Positions 25,578 to 34,293 of a stretch of DNA of 64,000 nucleotides are shown piece after piece. Positions within the stretch are counted from its first letter, which is position 1, and each line of letters starts with the position of its first letter. Source of the stretch: Roseiarcus sp963820775 (GTDB lineage: Bacteria > Pseudomonadota > Alphaproteobacteria > Rhizobiales > Beijerinckiaceae); the NCBI GenBank assembly GCA_963820775.1, contig CAWGBF010000001.1, forward strand, positions 434,001-498,000, in the 5' to 3' direction. Both the position numbers and the translations under genes were made by a program. The notes under the pieces were generated by a model. The model made no database searches. It was not told the DNA's origin and saw only the letters and a list, made by a program, of their open reading frames with translations.

Positions 25578-27135
25578 GCGCAGGAAGCGCGGTTGGGTTT
25601 GCTGGCGGTTTATATTTTCATACGGAGAGGGGCTCAGGCGCCCCTCATCGCCTGGATGAGCGGCTGCACCCCGAGGATTGCGATCATCCGCTTCAGATTG
25701 TAGGCGAGAACGTGAAGGCTCATCTCCGCGCTGACCTTTTCGAGGGTGCGCAGCCTGAAGTGGGTCGCGCCCATCCACGCTTTGATGGTTCCGAATGGAT
25801 GTTCTGCGGTCTGGCGTCGGATGCGCATGGTCTTGGGCGCACGGTCTAACCGCTCCTGCATCGCGTCGAGCACGGCTTCGTGCTCCCAGCGCTTGACGCG
25901 CCGCTCCTTTGCCGGCGTGCACTTCGATTTCAGCGCGCAGCCGGCGCATTTCGTCGTCCAGTAGTTATGCAGCTTTCGCCCCGCCTCGACATTCCAATAT
26001 CGCCAGGTCAGCTTCTCGCCGGCAGGACAACGATAGACGTCTTCGCCCGCGTCGTAGACGAAATCCTGCTTGCCGAACCGGCCGTCCGCCTTGGCGCCTG
26101 AGGTCAGCGGCTTCGGAACGAGCGGCGTCACGCCCGTCGCCTCGCAGGCCAGAATCTCTTCGCCTTTGAAGTAGCCGCGATCGGCGATCGCCGTCAGTTC
26201 GCGCACGCCCGTCGCTTCTTGCGCCTGCTTGGCCATCGTTGACAGCTGGCTGCGATCGTTGCCGATATTGGTGACCTCGTGCGCAACGATCAGGTGATGC
26301 TGCGCATCGACCACGGCCTGCACATTGTAGCCGACCAGCCCCGTGTCCTTGCCGCTCGTCGCCATGGATCGCGCGTCGGGGTCAGTCAGCGAAATCTGCT
26401 TGTCCGGCGCGGCGCGCACGGCGGCTTCCAGCGCCTTGTACCTGCGCATCTGCTCTCGCAATGAGGCGATCTTGTCCTTCAGCCGCGCCGACTTGGCTTC
26501 AGCCACCTCGCCTTCCTGACGGTCCGCCGTCTCCAGCGCCGACAGATAGCGCTCGATGCTCGCCTCGACCTGCTCGATGCGGCGCTCAATCGAGCCGCGC
26601 GAGAACGATCTGTCGCGGGAGTTGACGGCCTTGAACCGGCTTCCGTCGATCGCCACCATCGCGTGGACGAAGAGGTTCAGGCTTCGACACAGCGCGACGA
26701 ATTGCCGGCAAGCGGAGCGGATCGCCGGGCCGTTGTCCTTGCGAAAATCGGCGATCGTCTTGAAATCCGGCGCCAGCCGGCCCGTCAGCCACATCATCTC
26801 GACGTTGCGCGCCGTTTCGCGCTCCAAACGTCGGCTCGACTGGATCTGGTTGACGTAGCCGTAGACGTAGATCTTCAGCATCGTCGCGGGATGGTAGGCC
26901 GGACGGCCCGTCGGTTCCGCCACCACGCCCTCAAACCCCAGCCCCCGCAAATCCAGCTCGTCGACGAAGACGTCGATCGCCCGCACCGGATTGTCTTCAG
27001 CTACGTAGTCGTCAACGAACTCGGGGAGCAAAACGCCTTGCGTTCGGTCCTCACCCTCGACAAAGCGCTTCATCAAGAACCCCGACTCAATCCTTCAGGA
27101 TTCTAACCCAACCAACCTTTTCACACAGCCTGCGC
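25578..27135 (-). mobile_element. second IS1182-type insertion sequence
   Basis: The element interrupts a secreted-protein gene. Its limits are uncertain: GCGCAGG at 25578 and its complement CCTGCGC at 27129 are the outermost matching bases, with further matches (GGTTGGGTT) inside each end. The transposase on the minus strand fills it. Confidence 0.7.
25634..27076 (-). CDS. IS1182-type transposase
   Basis: Intact DDE transposase of 480 residues. The N-terminal part (LLPEFVDDYVAEDNPVRAIDVFVDELDL, then PTGRPAYHPATMLKIYVYGY) is the usual IS1182 start. Likely catalytic residues are Asp in MVAIDGSRFKAVNS, Asp in IADRGYFKGEE, and Glu in RRQTAEHPFGTIK. A Cys set, CPAG, CAGC and CALKSKC, gives the zinc-like insertion found in this group. 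A coiled-coil stretch with IEQVEASIERYLSALE lies near residue 190. Distinct from the transposase at 5730. Confidence 0.92.
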   Translation of the reverse strand: MMKRFVEGEDRTQGVLLPEFVDDYVAEDNPVRAIDVFVDELDLRGLGFEGVVAEPTGRPAYHPATMLKIYVYGYVNQIQSSRRLERETARNVEMMWLTGRLAPDFKTIADFRKDNGPAIRSACRQFVALCRSLNLFVHAMVAIDGSRFKAVNSRDRSFSRGSIERRIEQVEASIERYLSALETADRQEGEVAEAKSARLKDKIASLREQMRRYKALEAAVRAAPDKQISLTDPDARSMATSGKDTGLVGYNVQAVVDAQHHLIVAHEVTNIGNDRSQLSTMAKQAQEATGVRELTAIADRGYFKGEEILACEATGVTPLVPKPLTSGAKADGRFGKQDFVYDAGEDVYRCPAGEKLTWRYWNVEAGRKLHNYWTTKCAGCALKSKCTPAKERRVKRWEHEAVLDAMQERLDRAPKTMRIRRQTAEHPFGTIKAWMGATHFRLRTLEKVSAEMSLHVLAYNLKRMIAILGVQPLIQAMRGA

Positions 27136-27432
27136 CCAAAGCGAACGTGTTGGTTCATCCGTACGACTGGCAAGCGGACAACGGCGCCAACTACGCCTGG
27201 CGGGAGCACCCCGGCCGTGGACACTGGCAGGCTGAACAGTGGCGGCAGTTCTAAAGCCGAAAAATGCGGCACTAGGGCGATCTCAACGACCGCCTCGTCG
27301 CCGCCACGGCGGCTCAAGCAAAACCCAGCCCTATAAGTTGCGCGCCGGAACATAAGGGTCGGCGCCGACGTTCCCGTGAAGACCGGTTGCAGCCGCAATC
27401 CCCGAAGTTCGAGACCACAAGGAGTCGTAGTC

Positions 27433-27936
27433 ATGGGCCTCTTTTCCAAGGACATCGAATCGATGGACGATCTGTTCGTTCATCAGTTGCAGGACATCTA
27501 TTATGCCGAGAAGCGAATTGTCGGCGCATTGCCCGACATGATCGCCAAGGCGACATCGCCCGAGCTGAAGTCGGCTTTCGAGGCTCATCTCGGGCAGACC
27601 AAGAACCACGTCAAGCGTGTCGAGCAGGTCTTCCAGATGCACGGAGCAGAGCCGAAGCAGGTCGATTGCCCGGCTATAGACGGCATCATCGAAGAGGCCG
27701 ATGAAGTCGGCGGCGAAATTGAGGACAAGAATGTTTTGGACGCCGCGCTTATCGCCTCAGCGCAAGCGGTCGAGCATTACGAGATGACCCGCTACGGGAC
27801 ATTGGTCGCCTGGGCGAAAACATTGGGCCGGCCGGACTGCGCCCAAATCCTGCAGCAGAATCTGGCCGAAGAAAAAGCCGCGGACGAGAAGCTGACGACA
27901 ATTGCGGAGAATGAGATCAATCGGGCGGCGGCCTGA
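27433..27936 (+). CDS. DUF892 (YciE/YciF) ferritin-like protein
   Basis: A 167-residue helical protein. The family pattern is clear: MDDLFVHQLQDIYYAEKRIVGALPDM at the start, with Glu and His residues on successive helices (AFEAHLGQTKNHVKRVEQVF, AVEHYEMTRYGTLVAWA, NLAEEKAADEKL) that would bind two metal ions in a ferritin-like four-helix bundle. Members are stress-induced and cytoplasmic; the reaction is not established. AAGGAG eight bases before the ATG fixes the start. It lies just after the IS-disrupted gene and may have its own promoter in 27255-27432. Confidence 0.9.
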   Translation: MGLFSKDIESMDDLFVHQLQDIYYAEKRIVGALPDMIAKATSPELKSAFEAHLGQTKNHVKRVEQVFQMHGAEPKQVDCPAIDGIIEEADEVGGEIEDKNVLDAALIASAQAVEHYEMTRYGTLVAWAKTLGRPDCAQILQQNLAEEKAADEKLTTIAENEINRAAA

Positions 27937-28011
27937 GCGGCCTGGCGAAGCGCTGGCTCGAGATGAACGCTGGCGGTGGTTGAGCCATCGCCAGCGTTAT
28001 GCAGGCCAACT

Positions 28012-28353
28012 TCACTTCTCGTCGCCGAAACTTCCCATGGCGCCGAGACGCACTGTCAATAACTCCACAGCGGTGAGAGCAATATGCGGCCCTTGGCGCG
28101 TGCCGGCCGGTGTCGACCAAAAGGCGCCAGCCTCACAGCGATGGCCGCCCGTCTCGACAATGCCAGACAGCACGAGCACGAACTCGTCAGCAGGATGTGT
28201 GTGGGCCGGAATGACCGTTCCTTCCGCGAGGCGAGCTTTGTGAATCGAACCGTCCTGCACCGGTTCGGCCAGCGCCAGCAGTTCGACGCCGGGCAGGAAG
28301 TCGATCTTCAACCATGAGTGGTCCTGGGGCGAAGTGAACGTCTGATGGGTCAT
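28012..28353 (-). CDS. cupin-domain protein (ChrR-like)
   Basis: A 113-residue cupin. The first motif reads PAHTHPADEFVLVLSG (His-His-Glu of the metal site) and the second GAFWSTPAGTRQGPH. A short N-terminal strand (SWLKIDFLPGVELLAL) precedes it. The likely start has AGGAG eight bases upstream. It is divergent from the MarR gene, with a palindrome between, so it is probably under that regulator's control. Cupins of this size may be small dioxygenases, anti-sigma-like sensors or detoxification enzymes; no reaction is assigned. Confidence 0.82.
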   Translation of the reverse strand: MTHQTFTSPQDHSWLKIDFLPGVELLALAEPVQDGSIHKARLAEGTVIPAHTHPADEFVLVLSGIVETGGHRCEAGAFWSTPAGTRQGPHIALTAVELLTVRLGAMGSFGDEK

Positions 28354-28399
28354 TGCGGGCCGCTCCTGCTCGTTGGTAGCCTTAAGTTCAGGTTAGAAA

Positions 28400-28414
28400 G
28401 TAACCCAAGGTTAC
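28400..28414. promoter_or_regulatory. palindrome between cupin and MarR genes
   Basis: GTAACC-CAA-GGTTAC is a perfect six-base inverted repeat in the divergent spacer (28354-28486), the usual position for a MarR-family operator. Binding is inferred from position and symmetry. Confidence 0.5.
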
Positions 28415-28486
28415 GATATGAAGCAAGGGGACGCTCGCGGCGTCGTGGGGAAAGATCGAGACACGGAGCACGCCAGGAGTCGGAAC

Positions 28487-28903
28487 ATGCGACAGCTCCT
28501 GCTCCGCGCCTCCCGGATCGTGAACCGGCATGTGGTCGAGGGTCTCCGGGCGCGTGGCTACACGGGCCTGAAGTCAACGCACACAACGCTTCTCTCGAAT
28601 ATGCCTTTGGCGGGTGGCGCGGTCACCGAGACGGCGGAGCGAGCCGGCATCAGCAAGCAAGCCATGGGCCGGCTCGCTGCGGATCTTGAAACTGCTGGTT
28701 ATATCCGCGTGATTGTCGATCCGGCGGACGCAAGGGTCCGGATCCTTGAATTGACCGAAATTGGAAGAAAGCTGATGTTCGATAGCCTGGACATCATGGC
28801 GGAGCTCGAGAAGCGCTACGCGAAGTGGATCGGTTCGGAAACGCTTCGGGCCACGCTCGACGGGCTGGAGGCCTTCAACAACGCCGAGGACAAGAGGGCT
28901 TAG
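28487..28903 (+). CDS. MarR-family transcriptional regulator
   Basis: A 138-residue winged-helix regulator from this ATG, which has AGGAG seven bases upstream. An in-frame ATG at 28418 would extend it by 23 charged residues and start four bases after the palindrome, which is less likely. The core reads LLLRASRIVNRHVVEGL, then the recognition helix region ETAERAGISKQAMGRLAADLETAGYI, the wing VDPADARVRILELT and a C-terminal dimerisation helix. It is divergent from the cupin gene and most likely represses it. Effector unknown. It ends ten bases before the 3' end of the radical SAM gene. Confidence 0.88.
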   Translation: MRQLLLRASRIVNRHVVEGLRARGYTGLKSTHTTLLSNMPLAGGAVTETAERAGISKQAMGRLAADLETAGYIRVIVDPADARVRILELTEIGRKLMFDSLDIMAELEKRYAKWIGSETLRATLDGLEAFNNAEDKRA

Positions 28904-28912
28904 CAAGAGGGC

Positions 28913-30475
28913 TTAGTATGTGTTGATGGGCGCCGCGCCCTCTCGCCGGAGCTGGCGGCTGAGAACGAGCAAATGGTAGTGCATCAGACAGCGGATCACG
29001 TAGAGCCGCAACAAGACGCCGTCAGGCCGGCGCCGGATCGCCCCAATGAATCGGCGGAGGTAGAAATTTCGTAAGGCTCTGTCTGGCATTTGCACGGCGA
29101 GCCGCGCCGCCAAAACGCAGGCTTCGATCCAACCGCGCGCCTGTTTCAGAATCCGCGCCTTGGGCCTCGTCGACGCATACTGACGCCATCCGGGTTCGGC
29201 GCGAAGGGGACCAGCCAGCCACATCTTGTCCACGCGCGCGAAAAAAGTCTCGGGCTCGTACAGTCTCGCCATCAGCCCCGCATAGCCGCTGCTCAGGCGC
29301 TCCTGATTCATCTGGAGCGGGATCACATTCGTGCCGTGGAGCGGCGGATCTGTGAGATCAAGCCGGCCTTCCTTTTCAAGACGGGCGTAGAGCGGCGTCT
29401 TCGGAATGGCGGACAGCATGCCGACCATCACCACGCTGATCTGGGCCGCCTCGACGAATGCGAGCTGGTCGTCAAACACGTCTTCAGCATCGCTGTCGAA
29501 GCCGACGATCATGCCAGCCCACACCTCAAGCCCCGAGCGGTGAATCCGCTCGACCTTTTCCGCCATTGTCCCGCTGTTGCGCATGTTTTGGGTTTTTTTC
29601 GTCTCGCGCAACGCCCGCTCGTCGATGCTTTCGATGCCGACGAAAACGCCGTTGAAGTTGGCGCGGACCATCAAGCTCATCATCTCGGAATCATCGGAGA
29701 GGTCGAGCGACGCCTCGGTGACGAACGTAAACGGATAACCGCGCTCCCGCTGCCAATCCCCGACATGCCGGAGAATGTCCTTCATCACCTTCTTGTTGCC
29801 GATCAGATTGTCGTCGACAACAAAAATGAGGCTTGCCTTGGTCTGAAGCAGAGCGTCCAATTCGCTGATGATTTGCCGGCGCGTCTTAATGCGTGGCCTG
29901 CGCCCATAAATCACGATGATGTCGCAGAATTCGCATTGAAACGGGCAGCCCCGCGAAAATTGGATGCTGCCGAACGCGTAGCGGTTCATTTTGAGGAGAT
30001 CGAATCGCGGCGTCGGGACCGTGGACATGTCGGTCTTCTCGTTCTGCTCATAGCGAGCCTGCGCCGCGCCTCCGCTCCAGTCAGCGAGAAATCGAGGCCA
30101 CGTCTCCTCAGCCTCGCCAACAAAGACGACATCGGCGAGCTCGCCAAAATCCTCTTCACTGACGCTGATCCAGGGCCCTCCGACAACGGTGAAGCAACCC
30201 ATGCCTTTGAGGCGGACCAGGACGCCGCGCATGCGATGGCGTTGAACGCTCATTCCGGTCACACCGACGATGTCGGCGCGACGGCAGCGCTCATAGTCGA
30301 TCTCCTCGACGTTCTCGTCGATCACCGTGATCGAGTGGGCCGAGGGCGTTAAGGCCGCCAGCAACGGCAGCGCGCCGACGGGGAGGTTCGCCCGTTTGCC
30401 CAAAAACGGCAACGCCGCCTCCAGTCCCCAAAAGGACATTTCAAATTTCGGGTTGATCAAAACAATGTCGGCCAC
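28913..30475 (-). CDS. B12-binding radical SAM protein
   Basis: A 520-residue enzyme with an N-terminal cobalamin-binding region (IVLINPKFEMSFWGLEAALPFLG, VVGGPWISVSEED) followed by a radical SAM core with the cluster motif CPFQCEFC near residue 183, then FVVDDNLIGN and GVFVGIESID. The C-terminal half contains the DUF4070-like part and RRFIGAIRRRPDG. Such enzymes methylate unactivated carbons or rearrange lipids, like HpnJ and HpnR of hopanoid synthesis. The start is GTG with AGGA about seven bases before it. It is divergent from the methyltransferase-MFS-polyketide synthase genes and may modify their product, but a hopanoid role is also possible. Confidence 0.85.
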   Translation of the reverse strand: MADIVLINPKFEMSFWGLEAALPFLGKRANLPVGALPLLAALTPSAHSITVIDENVEEIDYERCRRADIVGVTGMSVQRHRMRGVLVRLKGMGCFTVVGGPWISVSEEDFGELADVVFVGEAEETWPRFLADWSGGAAQARYEQNEKTDMSTVPTPRFDLLKMNRYAFGSIQFSRGCPFQCEFCDIIVIYGRRPRIKTRRQIISELDALLQTKASLIFVVDDNLIGNKKVMKDILRHVGDWQRERGYPFTFVTEASLDLSDDSEMMSLMVRANFNGVFVGIESIDERALRETKKTQNMRNSGTMAEKVERIHRSGLEVWAGMIVGFDSDAEDVFDDQLAFVEAAQISVVMVGMLSAIPKTPLYARLEKEGRLDLTDPPLHGTNVIPLQMNQERLSSGYAGLMARLYEPETFFARVDKMWLAGPLRAEPGWRQYASTRPKARILKQARGWIEACVLAARLAVQMPDRALRNFYLRRFIGAIRRRPDGVLLRLYVIRCLMHYHLLVLSRQLRREGAAPINTY

Positions 30476-30692
30476 GGCTCTTGATCCTGCGCGGCTTTGA
30501 GGGGAAAACTATGAAAGCAATCTTTCGACCTTGGGCGCGGCGCCTGCAAGCGCCAAATGAAATGCGCGTCACAGACTAACTTGGCTGTCAGAAACTGCCC
30601 GGAACTCACTTGAGTCGCGCAGTGCTCAAAGCGAACGGTTCATCCTCGTTTTGCGTTACAAAGCAAGCGCGACTTGAAATCATCCGAGCCCG

Positions 30693-31442
30693 ATGTCTGA
30701 GCCTGCCCGACAACGCCTCGACTTCAGGCGCCGCAGCCATCAACAGGAATGGCTCGACCGCGACGATATCGACCCCTCGGAACTTAAGGCGGTATTGCAC
30801 GATCTCGCCAGGTTCAACACCGCATTCTTCGGTCACAGTCCAATCTTGAGGTGGCTCGGCCGAATTCTTGGCCGGGAGAGAAGTGGCCCTGGTCCTACGA
30901 TCCTCGACATTGGTTGCGGATATGGCGACCTGCTCCGCGCCATCCGGCGGTGGGCGAACAAACGGAATCTGAAACCCACGCTCCTTGGCGTCGACCTGAA
31001 CCCAGAGACAATCCGGATCGCCCGGGATGTGACGGATCAAGCCGATCGGATCGATTTCGCGGTGATGGATGCCTTTGACCTGCCTCCGGGGCGGACGTTT
31101 GACATCATCGTGAGCAGTCTCGTCGCGCATCATCTTAGCGATGAAAAGCTTCGCGACTTTCTTGTTCTGCTCGAGCGTTCATCGACCCAAGGATGGTTGA
31201 TTTATGATCTCCAGCGGCATCGGCTTCTCTATGAAGTCATAGGCGGGGCCAGCCGCCTCGCAAGGCTGCATCCGATGGTCACCAAGGACGGTCAAATCTC
31301 CGTGATGCGCTCGCTAACTCGCAAAGAGTGGGCCGACCGGATCGCCGCCGCCGGGATCGAATTGTCGGACGTCAAGATACGCTGGTTCTTGTTCCGCTTC
31401 GTGATCGAGAGGCGGAAAGCTTCGCCGCCCGCAACACAATGA
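30693..31442 (+). CDS. class I SAM-dependent methyltransferase
   Basis: A 249-residue methyltransferase with motif I as TILDIGCGYGDLL near residue 70, LLGVDLNPETIRIAR for the ribose-binding acidic loop, FAVMDAFDLPPGRTFDIIV as motifs II-III, and VSSLVAHHLSDEKL. The HHLSDE phrase is typical of UbiE/Coq5-like C- or O-methyltransferases. Its stop overlaps the start of the DHA2 exporter by four bases (ATGA), and the type III polyketide synthase follows, so it is probably a tailoring enzyme for the polyketide. Substrate unknown. Confidence 0.87.
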   Translation: MSEPARQRLDFRRRSHQQEWLDRDDIDPSELKAVLHDLARFNTAFFGHSPILRWLGRILGRERSGPGPTILDIGCGYGDLLRAIRRWANKRNLKPTLLGVDLNPETIRIARDVTDQADRIDFAVMDAFDLPPGRTFDIIVSSLVAHHLSDEKLRDFLVLLERSSTQGWLIYDLQRHRLLYEVIGGASRLARLHPMVTKDGQISVMRSLTRKEWADRIAAAGIELSDVKIRWFLFRFVIERRKASPPATQ

Positions 31443-33007
31443 ATTCCGACGCGACGACTGGCGCATCGACGCCCGCCTCGTTCCGCACGTGGCTGGGATT
31501 TTCCATGATGTGCCTCGGCATGTTCATGGCGATCCTCGACATCCAGGTGGTCGCGACGTCGCTGCCTACGATCCAAGGCGCGTTGCACATCGCTCCAGAT
31601 CAAATGAGCTGGATTCAAACCGCCTACCTGATCGCTGAAATCATCTCGATTCCGTTGACGGGATTCTTGATCCGCGCGGCTACCATGCGATGGCTGTTCA
31701 CGGTCGCAACCGTCGTGTTCACTTTGGCGTCGATCGGCTGCGCTCTCAGCCCGATCTTTAAGGTTCTGATCGCGTTCAGGGTCTTGCAGGGCTTCTCCGG
31801 AGGCACCTTGATTCCGACGGTCTTCTCGGCCGTCTTCCTCATGTTTCCCATGCGACTCCAGACCATCGCAGCCACCATAGCCGGCGTGCTCGCTGTGCTC
31901 GGACCGACGATCGGGCCGGTTGTCGGGGGTTGGATCACCGATGCTTACTCATGGCCCTGGCTCTTCTTGATCAACGTGCCCGCCGGACTGATCGCGTCTT
32001 CCGTTGGGTTCCTTTCCCTGCCCAGGCACAAGCTTTCCATCGATCAATTCCGCCGCCTGGATTTTCTTTCCTTCGCGCTCGGGGCGGCAGCGTTGATCGC
32101 GCTCGAAATTGCGATCAAAGACGCGCCGAAGCAGGGCTGGACCTCGCTGATCAGCATCGCCCTTGTCGCGCTCTTTCTCATCTCGGCTGCTCTGTTCGTT
32201 TGGCGCACATTGCGCGCCGACAATCCTCTCGTTGATCTCAGCTCATTCGCCAGGCGCAACTTCTCAATCGGGTGCTTGTTGAGCTTCGTCCTCGGCATGG
32301 GTCTATACGGCTCCGTCTACCTCATTCCGATCTTCCTCGCCTATGCGCGATCGCATAACGCCTTCGATATCGGAACGACAATGCTGGTGACCGGACTCAG
32401 TCAGCTGGTCTTCGCCCCACTGGCCGCGGGTCTCACAAGACGCGTCGACGAGCGCCTCCTCACCGGGCTGGGCTTTGCCGTATTCGGCGTCGGGCTCGCC
32501 TTGAGCGCGCACCAAACGACGACGACGGACTTTAATGAAATGTTCTGGCCGCAAGTCGTGCGCGGCGCAGCGATCATGTTTTGCCTGCTTCCACCGACTG
32601 AGTTCGCGCTCGGGGAGCTCGCGCCCGGGGCTATTCCAGACGCCAGCGCGTTGTTCAACCTGATGCGCAATCTCGGCGGCGCCATTGGCATCGCGATCAT
32701 CGACACGATTATTTTCAGCCGTTCTCCGCAATACGCCCAGACCCTGGTCAGCGAGCTCACTTCGGGCAATCTCGACGCCGCCCGGTCCATCGGCGCTTCA
32801 ATGGATCTGCTGAGTGCGGCGCTCGTGGATCCAGAGAAGCGCGCCGCCGTTGCTGCTTTGGTGCAGAAATCGGCTTTCGTTAAGGCGACCAATGACGCGT
32901 GGGCCTTTGTCGCTGCGGTCACGCTCATCGCGATGGTCTCGATTCCGTTCGTGAGGCGGCAGGCGAAAAGTGGAGCGAAGAAACTGGATAAAGCTTTCCG
33001 GGCCTAA
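31439..33007 (+). CDS. DHA2-family (EmrB/QacA-type) multidrug exporter
   Basis: MFS drug:proton antiporter of 522 residues with 14 likely membrane segments, beginning WLGFSMMCLGMFMAILDIQVV, with the DHA2 motifs TSLPTIQGAL, LVAL and PTIGPVVGGWITDAYSWPWLFLINVPAG. It is cotranslated with the methyltransferase through an ATGA overlap. In this place it most likely exports the product of the downstream type III polyketide synthase. No membrane-fusion partner is present nearby. Confidence 0.9.
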   Translation: MNSDATTGASTPASFRTWLGFSMMCLGMFMAILDIQVVATSLPTIQGALHIAPDQMSWIQTAYLIAEIISIPLTGFLIRAATMRWLFTVATVVFTLASIGCALSPIFKVLIAFRVLQGFSGGTLIPTVFSAVFLMFPMRLQTIAATIAGVLAVLGPTIGPVVGGWITDAYSWPWLFLINVPAGLIASSVGFLSLPRHKLSIDQFRRLDFLSFALGAAALIALEIAIKDAPKQGWTSLISIALVALFLISAALFVWRTLRADNPLVDLSSFARRNFSIGCLLSFVLGMGLYGSVYLIPIFLAYARSHNAFDIGTTMLVTGLSQLVFAPLAAGLTRRVDERLLTGLGFAVFGVGLALSAHQTTTTDFNEMFWPQVVRGAAIMFCLLPPTEFALGELAPGAIPDASALFNLMRNLGGAIGIAIIDTIIFSRSPQYAQTLVSELTSGNLDAARSIGASMDLLSAALVDPEKRAAVAALVQKSAFVKATNDAWAFVAAVTLIAMVSIPFVRRQAKSGAKKLDKAFRA

Positions 33008-33205
33008 ATCCGAGCCGGCGAATCTAACATGGATCGCATCTTGCAAAACTGACGTATCTGACAGATTGTAACGCAATCGTCATTTGAGATTCCGCAGGCG
33101 CGCGGGCTTACTTGTGCAGCAAGCGTCCGGCGGCTTGGTCACCGCCATCCAAGCGTCGTCGTCGTGACGTTTTCGGCTCCAAAGTCAGACCGTGGGCGCC
33201 AGTTC

Positions 33206-34280
33206 ATGAGCCACGCCTATCTAAACCGTCTCGCCGTCGCCACTCCCGACCATGACGTCCATTCCACGTTCGTCGAGTTTGCCGAGCGCATGATGACGGA
33301 TAGGCGCACGCGGCTTCTTTTCCAGCGAATGGCTGCGCGCGCGGACATACGACGTCGCTGGTCGACGCTTCGTCCCGCCAAGGTCGGGTTCAATGAATCG
33401 CTCGACGATGAGGGGTTTTACGCCAGCGGCAATTTCCCCTCGACAGGCGCGCGTATGCGCAAATACGAAAGAGAGGCGCCAAGCCTGGCCGCAAAGGCGG
33501 TCAATCGGCTTATCGGCCAGGGGGGAAGCGAGAAAATCACTCACCTGATCGTCACCTCCTGCACTGGGTTTGCCGCGCCGGGAGTCGATTTCGAAATCAT
33601 TCGACTTTGCAAACTTGAATCTTCGATTGAACGGACGGTGATCGGGTTCATGGGATGCAATGCGGCCATCAACGCGCTTAAGCTCGCCCGACATATTGTT
33701 CGCTCCGAGCCCGACTCCAGGGTTTTGATTGTCAGCGTCGAACTCTGCACGCTTCACCTCCAAGAGTCGGAGCGAATCGAACAACTTCTGTCATTCCTGT
33801 TGTTCGGCGATGGGTGCGCGGCGGCGATTGTGAGCGCCGACCCTCACGGTTTCTCGCTCGAACTCTTTCCACGCCGAACTCGCACAAGACGCCGCGGACC
33901 AGATCACCTGGGACATCGGCGATTCCGGTTTCGACATGGTCCTCTCAGGCCAGGTTCCCACGACGATCGCCGACGCGCTCAGAGGGGGTTCGGAACGCAT
34001 CCTTGCCGGGCAGGCGAGCAGAGAATTTCAGATGTGGGCAATTCATCCTGGAGGCCGGAGCGTGCTCGACGCAGTTGAGGACGCGTTCGAGCTTGATGAA
34101 CCGGCCCTTGCCGCCTCCCGCAATGTTCTCCAGGACTATGGAAACATGTCGTCGCCAACGATCTTGTTTGTCCTGGAGGCGCTTATGCGAGAGAAGCCGG
34201 CGAAGGGCTCGCAAGGCTGCGCAATGGCTTTCGGTCCGGGACTCAGCGCCGAGTGCATGCTGTTCAGCGCGGCGGCCTGA
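33206..34280 (+). pseudogene. type III polyketide synthase (chalcone-synthase-like), frameshifted
   Basis: Homodimeric iterative synthase, about 357 residues if repaired. The catalytic triad is complete across the break: Cys in TSCTGFAAPGVDF, His in WAIHPGGRSVL and Asn in YGNMSSPT; the C-terminal GFGPGLSAE-like loop is AFGPGLSAECML. The frame breaks at GAACTC (33860-33865) after ADPHGFSLE; removing one C restores ESFHAELAQDAADQITWDIGDSGF, which joins into MVLSGQVPTTIADAL. Such synthases make alkylpyrones, alkylresorcinols or phloroglucinols from an acyl starter and malonyl-CoA. An alternative GTG start lies at 33164. The FAD reductase begins 14 bases after the stop. Confidence 0.88.
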
Positions 34281-34293
34281 CGGTGAACCCGTG

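Larger units (their letters stand above)
25328..27254 (+). pseudogene. small secreted protein gene split by an IS
   Basis: The 5' part (25328 to about 25578) encodes a signal peptide, MKYFLIAALSATAISGL with an AAAQA cleavage site, then VTIEGYGPSSAIVCDRAGTTCWHSVERYDY, with two cysteines. The reading frame runs into the IS. Downstream of the IS, from about 27136 to the stop at 27254, the sequence reads VLVHPYDWQADNGANYAWREHPGRGHWQAEQWRQF, which is the likely C-terminus. Joined, this would be a small periplasmic or outer-membrane-associated protein of about 120 residues; function unknown. AAGGGA seven bases before the ATG supports the start. Confidence 0.75.

Noticed and set aside
28418..28486. 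Longer start for the MarR gene at 28418
   Set aside because: It would start four bases after the palindrome with no ribosome site; the ATG at 28487 has AGGAG at the right distance.
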